Of a DNA stretch of 11,671 nucleotides, positions 1 to 6,941 are shown one piece after another (the first letter of the stretch is position 1; the number at the start of each line of letters is the position of its first letter). The notes beneath the pieces were generated by a model, which saw nothing but the letters and a program-made list of their open reading frames with translations, had not been told where the DNA came from and searched no databases. Source of the stretch: Chloroflexota bacterium (lineage in GTDB: Bacteria; Chloroflexota; Dehalococcoidia; SZUA-161); the NCBI GenBank assembly GCA_030668425.1, contig DAOUTY010000032.1, positions 1 through 11,671 of the forward strand, written 5' to 3'. The position numbers were made by a program, and so were the translations under genes.

Positions 1-1229
1 ATTCTCCCCAGGATGGCGCTGGCTGCGGCTACGGCGGGGTTTGCCAGATAGACCTCAGACTCAGGGCTTCCCATCCTGCCCACGAAGTTGCGGTTGGTGG
101 TGGAGACACAGCGCTCCCCCGCGGCCAGCACCCCCATGTGCCCGCCGAGACAGGGCCCACAGGTGGGCGTGCTCACTACTGCCCCCGACTCGATAAAGAC
201 CTCGATTAGCCCCCTCCGCAGTGCCTCCAAATAGACCTCACGGGAGCCCGGGATGATAATGCAGCGCACCCTCTTGTTTACATGTTTTCCCCGAAGCACC
301 TCAGAGGCTATGGTCAAATCTTCTAAACGTCCGTTGGTGCAACTGCCGATCACCACCTGATCGATCTCGATATCGCCCACCTGGCTTATCGGCTTCGTAT
401 TTGATGGCAAGTGAGGAAAAGCGACCTGAGGCTCAATTTTGGAGGCATCGTATTCAATAATTCGGGCGTACTGCGCATCGCCATCGGGCTCATATACCGT
501 GTAGGCGCGTTTCGCCCGCGACTTTACATAATCCAAAGTCTTGCCATCAACACAGAAAATGCCTGCTTTACCTCCGGCCTCAACGGCCATGTTGGCCACG
601 GTGAAACGGCTGTCCATGGAAAGACCTGTGATCGCCTCACCGGAGAACTCCATGGCAGCGTAAAGAGCGCCATCAACACCGATATCGCCTATCGTATACA
701 GGATGAGGTCCTTGCCGCTCACCCATTTCCTCAGTTCACCATGATAGACGAACTTGATGGTAGGGGGAACCTTCATCCAGATCTCACCCGTAGCCATGGC
801 GGAGGCTACGTCGGTGGAGCCCATGCCCGTGGCGAAGGCCCCCAGAGCGCCATAGGTGCAGGTATGGGAATCAGCGCCGATGACCACATCTCCGGGAAGG
901 ACAAGCCCCTTCTCAGGAAGAATGACGTGCTCGATGCCCATCTCACCAACCTCGAAGTAGACCAGCCCCTGCTCCAGTGCGAACTCCCGCATCATCTTGG
1001 CCTGCTCGGCCGATGCGATATCCTTGTTGGGCACGAAATGGTCGGGGACCATCACCACCTTCCCGGGGTCGAAAACCCTGTCGACGCCGATGCGCCGGAA
1101 CTCCTTGATGGCAAGGGGAGCGGTGATATCATTGGCCAAGACCAGGTCGACCCTGACGCTTATTAGCTCGCCAGGGCTAACCCTTTCCTTCCCACAGTGT
1201 GCGGCCAGTATCTTCTCAGCTAACGTCAT
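1..1229 (-). CDS. leuC: 3-isopropylmalate dehydratase large subunit (partial, C-terminus beyond window)
   Basis: The large [4Fe-4S] subunit of isopropylmalate isomerase, which works with a LeuD small subunit (not in the window) to convert 2-isopropylmalate to 3-isopropylmalate in cytoplasmic leucine synthesis. I translated it from the minus strand: it begins MTLAEKILAAH and runs 409 complete codons to the window edge without a stop. The aconitase-family cluster ligands are visible as Cys297 (in SCTNGR) and Cys357 and Cys360 (in CGPC). GADSHTCTYGALG lies near residue 120. Full-length proteins of the short archaeal/clostridial LeuC type are about 418-420 aa, so only some ten residues are missing. 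The ATG at 1229 is chosen because AAGGA precedes it by seven bases; an in-frame GTG lies only five codons upstream. Homoaconitases and related hydro-lyases share this fold, but the ilv/leuA context favours LeuC. Expected next genes are leuD and leuB, which cannot be checked here. Confidence 0.95.
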   Translation of the reverse strand, partial: MTLAEKILAAHCGKERVSPGELISVRVDLVLANDITAPLAIKEFRRIGVDRVFDPGKVVMVPDHFVPNKDIASAEQAKMMREFALEQGLVYFEVGEMGIEHVILPEKGLVLPGDVVIGADSHTCTYGALGAFATGMGSTDVASAMATGEIWMKVPPTIKFVYHGELRKWVSGKDLILYTIGDIGVDGALYAAMEFSGEAITGLSMDSRFTVANMAVEAGGKAGIFCVDGKTLDYVKSRAKRAYTVYEPDGDAQYARIIEYDASKIEPQVAFPHLPSNTKPISQVGDIEIDQVVIGSCTNGRLEDLTIASEVLRGKHVNKRVRCIIIPGSREVYLEALRRGLIEVFIESGAVVSTPTCGPCLGGHMGVLAAGERCVSTTNRNFVGRMGSPESEVYLANPAVAAASAILGR

Positions 1230-1571
1230 TTGGATATCCTTCACAAGCCAGAGAAATCAAGACTTCTCTCAATATTCGTACAATCTTCAGGCTAACGACA
1301 AGCGCTCACCTGCACGATGGTGTGCTATATAGTCGATCCGCACACAGGAAACCCCGAATTGTATATGGCTGAATGCTCCTGGACTAAGATAGGGGCATCA
1401 AGATATCTCCCCATTCAGCGGTGAAGTTCTTGATAATCCCACGACAGTCATTCAGGGGTGGTTCTCAGGGACTTGCAACTAGACTATTGAGAACAGATAT
1501 TCTCCGCCCTCCATCCGGAGGTTGAATTCCTGCTCCAAAAGGTTGCTTCGTGGCGCATGTAGCGGATGCCG
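1230..1571 (-). other. Non-coding leader between zinc-ribbon gene and leuC, with inverted repeats
   Basis: No convincing gene lies in this 342-base gap. It holds an 8-bp perfect inverted repeat (GCTGAATG at 1368-1375, CATTCAGC at 1412-1419) enclosing a GGGG...CCCC pair (1392-1395 with 1409-1412). A second near-copy of the right arm, cattcaggggtg, lies at 1449-1460 and matches cattcagcggtg at 1412-1423 in 11 of 12 bases. A GTTCTCA/TGAGAAC pair and a CCTCC/GGAGG pair lie closer to the zinc-ribbon stop. I see no T-run terminator, no T-box sequence, no leucine-rich leader peptide and no good promoter. The region may be the structured 5' leader of leuC, but its role is not shown by sequence alone. 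Confidence 0.45.
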
Positions 1572-1859
1572 CTAACGCTGGTCTTTCATCTTGGCGAAGC
1601 AGTCGTTGCAGTAGACAGGGCGATCGCCCCGTGGCTGGAAGGGCACCTTGGCTTCCTGGCCGCAGGAATCACATACTATGTCGTAGTACTCCCGCTCTGC
1701 CCTTGGTGCGGATCCCCTGCGCCTGGCGGATCGGCAAGCGGGGCATCGTCCGGGCTCGTTGAGCAGTCCTCTCGACTGGAAGAATTCCTGCTCACCCGCG
1801 GTGAACGTGAACTCGGCACTGCACTCCCGGCAGGTCAAGGTCTTGTCCGCAAACTCCAT
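1572..1859 (-). CDS. Small zinc-ribbon protein, CxxC-x17-CxxC type
   Basis: A 95-residue cytoplasmic protein with four CxxC knuckles (Cys10/13, Cys39/42, Cys63/66 and Cys84/87), enough for two zinc ribbons. The N-terminal half (KTLTCRECSAEF, AGEQEFFQ, GRCPACR) matches the 'probable zinc-ribbon' family. The C-terminal half (CDSCGQEAKVPFQP, PVYCNDCF) matches the CxxC-x17-CxxC motif family. Both families lack a known molecular function; nucleic-acid or protein binding is a guess. The reading frame opens at a Met one codon earlier (1862). The second Met is preferred because AGGAGG is six bases away rather than three, and family members as I recall them begin M-x-F-x-D-K-T. It has its own promoter and sits between leuA and leuC, where no BCAA enzyme is expected. 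No membrane segment or signal peptide is present. Confidence 0.88.
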   Translation of the reverse strand: MEFADKTLTCRECSAEFTFTAGEQEFFQSRGLLNEPGRCPACRSARRRGSAPRAEREYYDIVCDSCGQEAKVPFQPRGDRPVYCNDCFAKMKDQR

Positions 1860-1978
1860 CATTGGCCTCCTGGTACTTGGTCGCTATCCTGTCCTCGATG
1901 CTGTCTGCGGCTAGGAACCCTGTGATGAGCCTGCCTCTGACGGAAACCGCATTGAATCCAGGTCATAGCGTATTTTCA

Positions 1979-2000
1979 GCGTAGTATACTACGCGTAGTA
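1979..2000. repeat. Two interlocking perfect palindromes over the zinc-ribbon promoter (possible operator)
   Basis: GCGTAGTATACTACGC (1979-1994) is a perfect 16-bp palindrome. TACTACGCGTAGTA (1987-2000) is a perfect 14-bp palindrome that shares eight bases with it. Together they present three alternating GTAGTA/TACTAC half-sites that cover the -10 box and half of the spacer. This is the typical position of a repressor operator. No regulator gene is present nearby, so the binding protein is unknown. Confidence 0.55.
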
Positions 2001-2011
2001 GCAAAACGCAA
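1983..2011 (-). promoter_or_regulatory. Promoter of the zinc-ribbon gene
   Basis: Read on the minus strand, TTGCGT (2011-2006) is followed by exactly 17 bases and TATACT (1988-1983), a good match to a sigma70-type promoter. Transcription would start near 1976, giving a leader of about 115 bases before the gene. It lies in the leuA to zinc-ribbon gap, where I see no terminator, so read-through from leuA is also possible. Confidence 0.65.
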
Positions 2012-2083
2012 TACTCAGCTTGAGCTACTCGCCTGCAAATGTTCTTCGCCAGTAATTCACTATCCCTGGTAAATGTAACCGGA

Positions 2084-3601
2084 CTACTCCCTTTCCATTG
2101 CTGCCAGCAGGCGATTAAGGGCATTTATGTAGGCTTTAGCACTGGCAACCATGATGTCGGTGGAGGCACCACGCCCTGTGTATATCTTTTCCCCGCTCTG
2201 TATCCTTATTGTAACTTCGCCAATAGCATCGATGCCCTCGGTAACCGATTCAACGCTGAATTCGATAAGCTCGTTGGGTACCCCTACAAGGCGATTGATA
2301 GCCTTGTATACGGCATCCACGGGCCCATCGCCTAGAGCAGCATCAGCAATGACCTTGCCATCAGGACCCGTTAGCTTCACCGATGCAGTCGGAACGCTGT
2401 GGTCGCCGCAAGAAACCTGCACCTGTTCCAGATGGTAAGTCTCAGAGAAGGTGCGCAACTCCTCAGCTACCAATGCCTCCAGATCACGGTCCTTGATCAC
2501 CTTCTTCTTATCCGCCAGTTCCTTGAAAGCGGTAAAGGCGCGCTTAAGCTCTTGATCAGTCAGGGGATAGCCCAGCTCTTTAAGACGGTCCTTGAAGGCA
2601 GCCCGCCCGCTGAGCTTGCCCAGAGTCAGCACGCTGTCCGTCCGACCGACATCCCTCGGGTCCATAATCTCATAGGTAGTCCTTTCCTTAAGGATACCAT
2701 CCTGGTGGATACCCGATTCATGGCGAAAGGCATTGCGGCCAACAATAGCCTTGTTAGGCTGCACATACATCCCGGTGATATCACTGACCATACGGCTTGT
2801 CTTGTTAATTTGAGTTGTATCGACACCGGTTGTATAGTCGAACAGGTCGCTGCGAGTGCGCAACGCCATCACTATTTCCTCGAGGGAGGCATTACCGGCA
2901 CGCTCGCCGATACCGTTGACAGTGCACTCAATCTGGCGCACGCCGTGGTCGAGTGAGGCAAGACTATTAGCTACTGCCAGCCCCAAGTCGTTGTGACAGT
3001 GCACGCTGACCACAGCTTTGCTTATGTTGGGTACATTCTTGAAGATGCCATCGATCAGGTCACAGAACTCCCGCGGGATAGTGTAGCCCACCGTATCAGG
3101 GATATTTACAGTGGTCGCCCCGGCATTGATAACTGCCTCGATTATGCTGTATAGAAACTCACGATCAGTGCGAGTAGCGTCCATGGGCGAGAACTCTACG
3201 TCCTCAAGATACCCTTTAGCCCGGGCTACCATGTCCCTTGAGAGCATTAAAACCTGGCTCCTGCTCTTCTTGAGCTGGTGCGAGATATGAATCTCGGAAC
3301 TGGATAGAAAGACATGGATCCTGGGACTCCGCGCAAGCTTCACCGCCTCCCAGGCGTCATCCACGGCCTCCGGCTGGGCATGAGCAAGGGCACAGATAGT
3401 GGGACCACGCACCTCCTGCGAGATGCGGCGCACTGCCTCCAGGTCTCCCGGAGAGGCAACAGGGAAACCGGCCTCGATGACATCTACCTTCAGCTTCTCC
3501 AGTTGCCTGGCGATCTCCAGCTTCTCATCGATATTAAGCGCTGCACCTGACGATTGCTCGCCATCGCGCAGCGTAGTATCGAATATGATCACTTTATCCA
3601 A
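2084..3601 (-). CDS. leuA: 2-isopropylmalate synthase
   Basis: Catalyses the first committed step of leucine synthesis: acetyl-CoA plus 2-oxoisovalerate gives 2-isopropylmalate and CoA. The 505-aa protein has the DRE-TIM metallolyase barrel with DTTLRDGEQ at 8-16, metal-binding HCHNDLG (His201 and His203), GIGERAGN around 230-237 and HESGIHQDG at 294-302. The C-terminal LeuA regulatory domain, from about 385 onward (YHLEQVQVSCG, GDGPVDAVYKAI, GRGASTDI), is the usual site of leucine feedback. Length is normal for the bacterial LeuA1 type. Citramalate synthase is a close relative, but the overall pattern and context favour LeuA. The start is TTG, supported by AAAGGA seven bases upstream and by the family N-terminus. 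It follows ilvC after 22 bases, so it belongs to the same transcript. The rare start codon may lower its translation relative to ilvC. Confidence 0.95.
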   Translation of the reverse strand: MDKVIIFDTTLRDGEQSSGAALNIDEKLEIARQLEKLKVDVIEAGFPVASPGDLEAVRRISQEVRGPTICALAHAQPEAVDDAWEAVKLARSPRIHVFLSSSEIHISHQLKKSRSQVLMLSRDMVARAKGYLEDVEFSPMDATRTDREFLYSIIEAVINAGATTVNIPDTVGYTIPREFCDLIDGIFKNVPNISKAVVSVHCHNDLGLAVANSLASLDHGVRQIECTVNGIGERAGNASLEEIVMALRTRSDLFDYTTGVDTTQINKTSRMVSDITGMYVQPNKAIVGRNAFRHESGIHQDGILKERTTYEIMDPRDVGRTDSVLTLGKLSGRAAFKDRLKELGYPLTDQELKRAFTAFKELADKKKVIKDRDLEALVAEELRTFSETYHLEQVQVSCGDHSVPTASVKLTGPDGKVIADAALGDGPVDAVYKAINRLVGVPNELIEFSVESVTEGIDAIGEVTIRIQSGEKIYTGRGASTDIMVASAKAYINALNRLLAAMERE

Positions 3602-3623
3602 CTTGCTTTCCTTTATCGATATG

Positions 3624-4607
3624 TCATTTTTTCTTAAGCCAGGTCATCATCCCCCTCAGCCTCTTACCCACGATCTCAATCTCGTGCTCCTGCTCCATCC
3701 TCCTCATGGCTTTAAAAGAAGGACATCCAGCCTGATTCTCCAGTATCCAGCGAGTGGCGAAGCTGCCGTCTTGAATTTCAGCCAGAATCTGCTGCATAAC
3801 CCCGCTGGCACACTCATCGATAACACGAGGACCGGAGACATAGCCCCCATACTCGGCAGTATCGCTTACCGAGTAATTCATGTAGCTCAGTCCCCCCTGG
3901 TAGAAAAGATCGACGATGAGCTTTAACTCATGCATACACTCGAAATAGGCAATTTCAGGCTGATAGCCTGCACCAACCAGGGTTTCGAAAGCAGCCTTCA
4001 CCAGACAGGCAACCCCACCGCACAACACCGTCTGCTCGCCGAAGAGGTCGGTTTCCGTCTCCTCAGCAAAGGTAGTGTCCAGAACCCCAGCCCTGGTGCA
4101 TCCGATCCCCTTAGCATAGGCCAGAGCGATTTTCTTGGCCTTGCCCGTTGCATCCTGATGAACAGCGACGAGAGCCGGGGGCCCAGAGCCCTCTGTATAG
4201 ATCTGGCGCAGCATGTGCCCGGGGCACTTCGGCGCCACCATCGTCACATCGATATCAGGAGGGGGGATAACCTGATTGTAGTGTATGTTAAAGCCGTGAG
4301 CGAACACCAGCATCTTGCCCTTCGTCAAACCCTTCTCCATCTGGCGGTAGACTACAGGATGCAGGTTATCAGGTACAAGCAAGGTGATGATATCCGCCTC
4401 TTTTGCCACCTCATCAGCGGTGCCCACCTTGAACCCCGCCTTTTTCGCCGCTTTCCAGGGATCGCTTCCCTTGGCCTCAGCTACGATGACGTTGCACCCG
4501 CTGTCCCTTAGATTCATGGCATGGGCATGGCCCTGACTGCCAAAGCCAACTATACCAACGGTCTTGTTTGAAAGTAACTTTAGATCGGCATCCTTGTCAT
4601 AGTACAT
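3624..4607 (-). CDS. ilvC: Ketol-acid reductoisomerase, class I
   Basis: Converts acetolactate (or acetohydroxybutyrate) to the dihydroxy acid by Mg-dependent alkyl shift and NAD(P)H reduction. The 327-aa protein is short class I: Rossmann motif GFGSQGHAHA at 21-30, AHGFNIHY at 103-110, and the knotted C-terminal domain with metal and substrate ligands in EETETDLFGEQ (Asp187, Glu191), HELK (Glu227) and SVSDTAEYG. I place the start at the ATG of MYYDKDAD because AGGAG stands six bases upstream and the family begins there. The open frame continues 24 codons upstream to a GTG at 4679 with no family similarity. The loop after beta-strand 2 reads VAEAKGSDPW, lacking the arginine and serine that usually hold the NADPH phosphate (see findings). 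The gap to ilvN is 75 bases, and leuA follows after 22. Confidence 0.96.
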   Translation of the reverse strand: MYYDKDADLKLLSNKTVGIVGFGSQGHAHAMNLRDSGCNVIVAEAKGSDPWKAAKKAGFKVGTADEVAKEADIITLLVPDNLHPVVYRQMEKGLTKGKMLVFAHGFNIHYNQVIPPPDIDVTMVAPKCPGHMLRQIYTEGSGPPALVAVHQDATGKAKKIALAYAKGIGCTRAGVLDTTFAEETETDLFGEQTVLCGGVACLVKAAFETLVGAGYQPEIAYFECMHELKLIVDLFYQGGLSYMNYSVSDTAEYGGYVSGPRVIDECASGVMQQILAEIQDGSFATRWILENQAGCPSFKAMRRMEQEHEIEIVGKRLRGMMTWLKKK

Positions 4608-4682
4608 TTTAACTCCTCTGTCTCTGCAATTTCTTGGTCTGCTTTGATCCGTTGAGGGCGATTCTTCGCCTACTCTCACACC

Positions 4683-5174
4683 CTATTCGGGCACAGTCCC
4701 ACCACGAAGCAGGGCAATCCTGCCCGTACGCGCCAGTTCCTTTATGCCGAACTTTTTGAGGAGGCTGTACAGTGAGTCGATCTTCTCCTCATCCCCCGTG
4801 GCTTCTATTATCATTGAATCAGCCGCAACATCGACGATCTTCGCCCGAAATATGTCCACGATCTGTATGATCTCGCTACGGGTAGATGGGGTGGCATGGA
4901 CCTTGATCAGTGCCAGCTCCCGGGCAATGATGCGCCCCTCTGTGATGTCGGTTACCTTGATCACCTCGATCAGCTTGTCGAGCTGCTTCCTCACCTGCTC
5001 CACTGCAGTGGTAGCCCCATCCACCACTATAGTCATCCTGGAAAGCCCCGGTTGTTCGGAATGGCCCACCGCGATGCTCTCGATGTTGAAGCTGCGCCTG
5101 CGGATCAGGCTTGCCACTCGATTCAGGACACCCGGCCTGTCTTCTACCAGTGCCACTATTGTATGCTTTGTCAT
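4683..5174 (-). CDS. ilvN: Acetolactate synthase small (regulatory) subunit
   Basis: The regulatory subunit that activates IlvB and confers valine feedback. It has 163 aa, as is usual for the long IlvN/IlvH type. An N-terminal ACT domain (about 4-77) contains VEDRPGVLNRVASLI and SFNIESIAVG; Gly15 and Asn30 correspond to valine-site residues of E. coli IlvH, while the first asparagine of that site is Asp12 here, a common variant. The C-terminal ALS small-subunit domain (about 85-160) includes ELALIKVHA and GDEEKIDSLYSLLKKFGI. The ATG is preceded by AGAAGG nine bases away. It follows ilvB by 39 bases and precedes ilvC, so the two subunits are co-transcribed. Confidence 0.95.
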   Translation of the reverse strand: MTKHTIVALVEDRPGVLNRVASLIRRRSFNIESIAVGHSEQPGLSRMTIVVDGATTAVEQVRKQLDKLIEVIKVTDITEGRIIARELALIKVHATPSTRSEIIQIVDIFRAKIVDVAADSMIIEATGDEEKIDSLYSLLKKFGIKELARTGRIALLRGGTVPE

Positions 5175-5213
5175 TTCACACTGCCTTCTGGAGATTCGCT
5201 AACCGCAAAGGTA

Positions 5214-6932
5214 TTAGAGATTGCTCGTCGCCCGTGGTTTTAACTTGAACTCCACCTTTTTCCTCGGGTCGTCAAGTATCTCAGCCAGAGTACATCCCGG
5301 TGCTACCATGGGGTAGACATTTTCCTCCGGCTCAACCACAAAATCGATGAGAAACGGCCCCTTATGCTTCATAGCCTTCTTGATAGCAGACACAACCTTT
5401 GACTTATCGGTTACCCTTATACCAGGCATTCCGTAGGCCTCGGCCACTTTAACAAAGTCAGGGCTGCTCAACGGTGTAGCTACATAACGGCGTTCATAGA
5501 ACAAGTCCTGCCATTGTCTCACCATACCCAGATAACCGTTATTGAGGATGGCGATCTTCACTGCGACGTTATCTTGAACCGCTGTTCCCAGTTCTTGAAT
5601 AGTCATCTGAAAGCCACCGTCACCAGCGATAGCCCAGACGGTCTCGTCTGGCCGTCCCACCTTGGCGCCTATTGCCGCTGGCAGTTCAAATCCCATAGTC
5701 CCCAGGCCGCCAGAAGAGACAAAGCTATTGGGCTTTCGATAGCAGAAATGCTGAGCCGCCCACATCTGGTTCTGGCCCACGCCGGTGGTGATGATTGCAT
5801 TGCCCCGGGTGACCTCACATATCTTGCTAACCACGTATTGCGGCTGGATCTTGTCAGCATCATGATCGATATGTAACGGATGCGCTCGTCGCCACTCCTC
5901 GACCTGCCCAATCCAAGCGAGATGCTTCTGAGCTTCCAGCTGCTTGTTTAACGTCCGCAGTATGTTCTTTACATCGCCGACTATGGGCACAGTCACTCGC
6001 ACATTTTTCCCTATCTCAGCAGGATCGACATCGATATGGATTACCTGAGCATGAGGAGCAAAACCGCTCACCCTGCCCGTCGCTCTATCGTCAAACCGCA
6101 TTCCGATGGAGATAATGAGGTCAGATCCATCCACCGCCAGGTTGGCATAGGCCGTGCCATGCATGCCCATCATGCCCAAGCTGAGTTCATGGTCCTCAGG
6201 AAAACTACTGATTCCCAACAGAGTTGTTATCACAGGGATTTGTGCCTTCTCCGCTAACCCCCTGAGCTCCTCATAAGCCCCTGAGATGATAACACCTCTT
6301 CCCGCAAGGATAACAGGACGTTTGGATTCGGCGATCAGCTTGGCGGCCTTCTTGATCTGGACTGCGTGTCCACGCAGGGTCGGCTTATAGCCGTGAAGCT
6401 CGACCTTCTCCGGGTATTCAAAGGTTGCTTCCTCGATGAATACATCACGGGGTATGTCAAGAAGCACGGGGCCAGGCCGGCCAGTTCCCGCAATGTGGAA
6501 AGCTTCCTTCACAACCATTGCTATTTCATCCGCTTTAAGGACAAGGTAATTATGCTTGGTGATGGGCACAGTTATCCCTGTAATGTCGATCTCCTGAAAA
6601 GCATCCTTCCCGATAAACGGTCTGGCTACCTGCCCTGTTATGGCAACAACCGGAGAGGAATCGAGATGAGCGTTTGCGATGCCTGTCACCAGGTTGCAAG
6701 CGCCGGGCCCGGAAGTGGCCACACAGACACCCACCTTGCCCGTAACTCTAGCATAGGCATCAGCGGCATGAGCCGCTCCCTGCTCGTGTCGAACCAGGAT
6801 ATGCCGCAGCTGTGGGTATCGAGGCAAGACATCGTACAGGGGCAGCACGGAGCCCCCAGGGAAGCCAAAGATAACCTCCACCCCCTCCTTTACCAGGCTT
6901 TCACACAATATTCGAGCACCATTCAGTTTCAT
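5214..6932 (-). CDS. ilvB: Acetolactate synthase large (catalytic) subunit
   Basis: A thiamine-diphosphate enzyme that condenses two pyruvates to 2-acetolactate, or pyruvate with 2-oxobutyrate, opening valine/leucine and isoleucine synthesis. It has 572 aa, the normal length. The N-terminal pyrimidine-binding domain contains FGFPGGSVLPLYD and the catalytic Glu50 in RHEQGAAHAADAYAR. The central FAD domain contains GMRFDDRATG around 277-286. The C-terminal domain has the ThDP motif starting GDGGFQMT (438-445) and ending in NN (464-465), followed by GYLGMVRQWQ, typical of anabolic acetohydroxyacid synthases. The ATG has AGGAG six bases upstream. It starts nine bases after ilvD and is followed by its regulatory partner ilvN. 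Confidence 0.97.
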   Translation of the reverse strand: MKLNGARILCESLVKEGVEVIFGFPGGSVLPLYDVLPRYPQLRHILVRHEQGAAHAADAYARVTGKVGVCVATSGPGACNLVTGIANAHLDSSPVVAITGQVARPFIGKDAFQEIDITGITVPITKHNYLVLKADEIAMVVKEAFHIAGTGRPGPVLLDIPRDVFIEEATFEYPEKVELHGYKPTLRGHAVQIKKAAKLIAESKRPVILAGRGVIISGAYEELRGLAEKAQIPVITTLLGISSFPEDHELSLGMMGMHGTAYANLAVDGSDLIISIGMRFDDRATGRVSGFAPHAQVIHIDVDPAEIGKNVRVTVPIVGDVKNILRTLNKQLEAQKHLAWIGQVEEWRRAHPLHIDHDADKIQPQYVVSKICEVTRGNAIITTGVGQNQMWAAQHFCYRKPNSFVSSGGLGTMGFELPAAIGAKVGRPDETVWAIAGDGGFQMTIQELGTAVQDNVAVKIAILNNGYLGMVRQWQDLFYERRYVATPLSSPDFVKVAEAYGMPGIRVTDKSKVVSAIKKAMKHKGPFLIDFVVEPEENVYPMVAPGCTLAEILDDPRKKVEFKLKPRATSNL

Positions 6933-6941
6933 CGTGAACTC

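Noticed and set aside
411..1166. 251-codon open frame on the plus strand
   Set aside because: It lies entirely opposite leuC, which carries all the conserved cluster motifs. The plus-strand translation has no recognisable domain and is a codon-bias shadow.
1230..1571. T-box or leucine leader-peptide attenuator before leuC
   Set aside because: I looked for a T-box GGTGGNACCGCG-like motif, leucine codon runs and a hairpin followed by T's on the minus strand and found none.
1859..1966. 35-codon minus-strand frame (begins MTWIQCGF) whose TGA overlaps the zinc-ribbon ATGATG start
   Set aside because: The overlap hints at translational coupling, but the ATG is only about ten bases from the predicted transcription start, has no ribosome site, and its Arg/Gln/His-rich product resembles no family.
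4608..4679. 24-codon N-terminal extension of ilvC to a GTG
   Set aside because: The extension has no family similarity, and a strong AGGAG sits correctly before the internal ATG at 4607.
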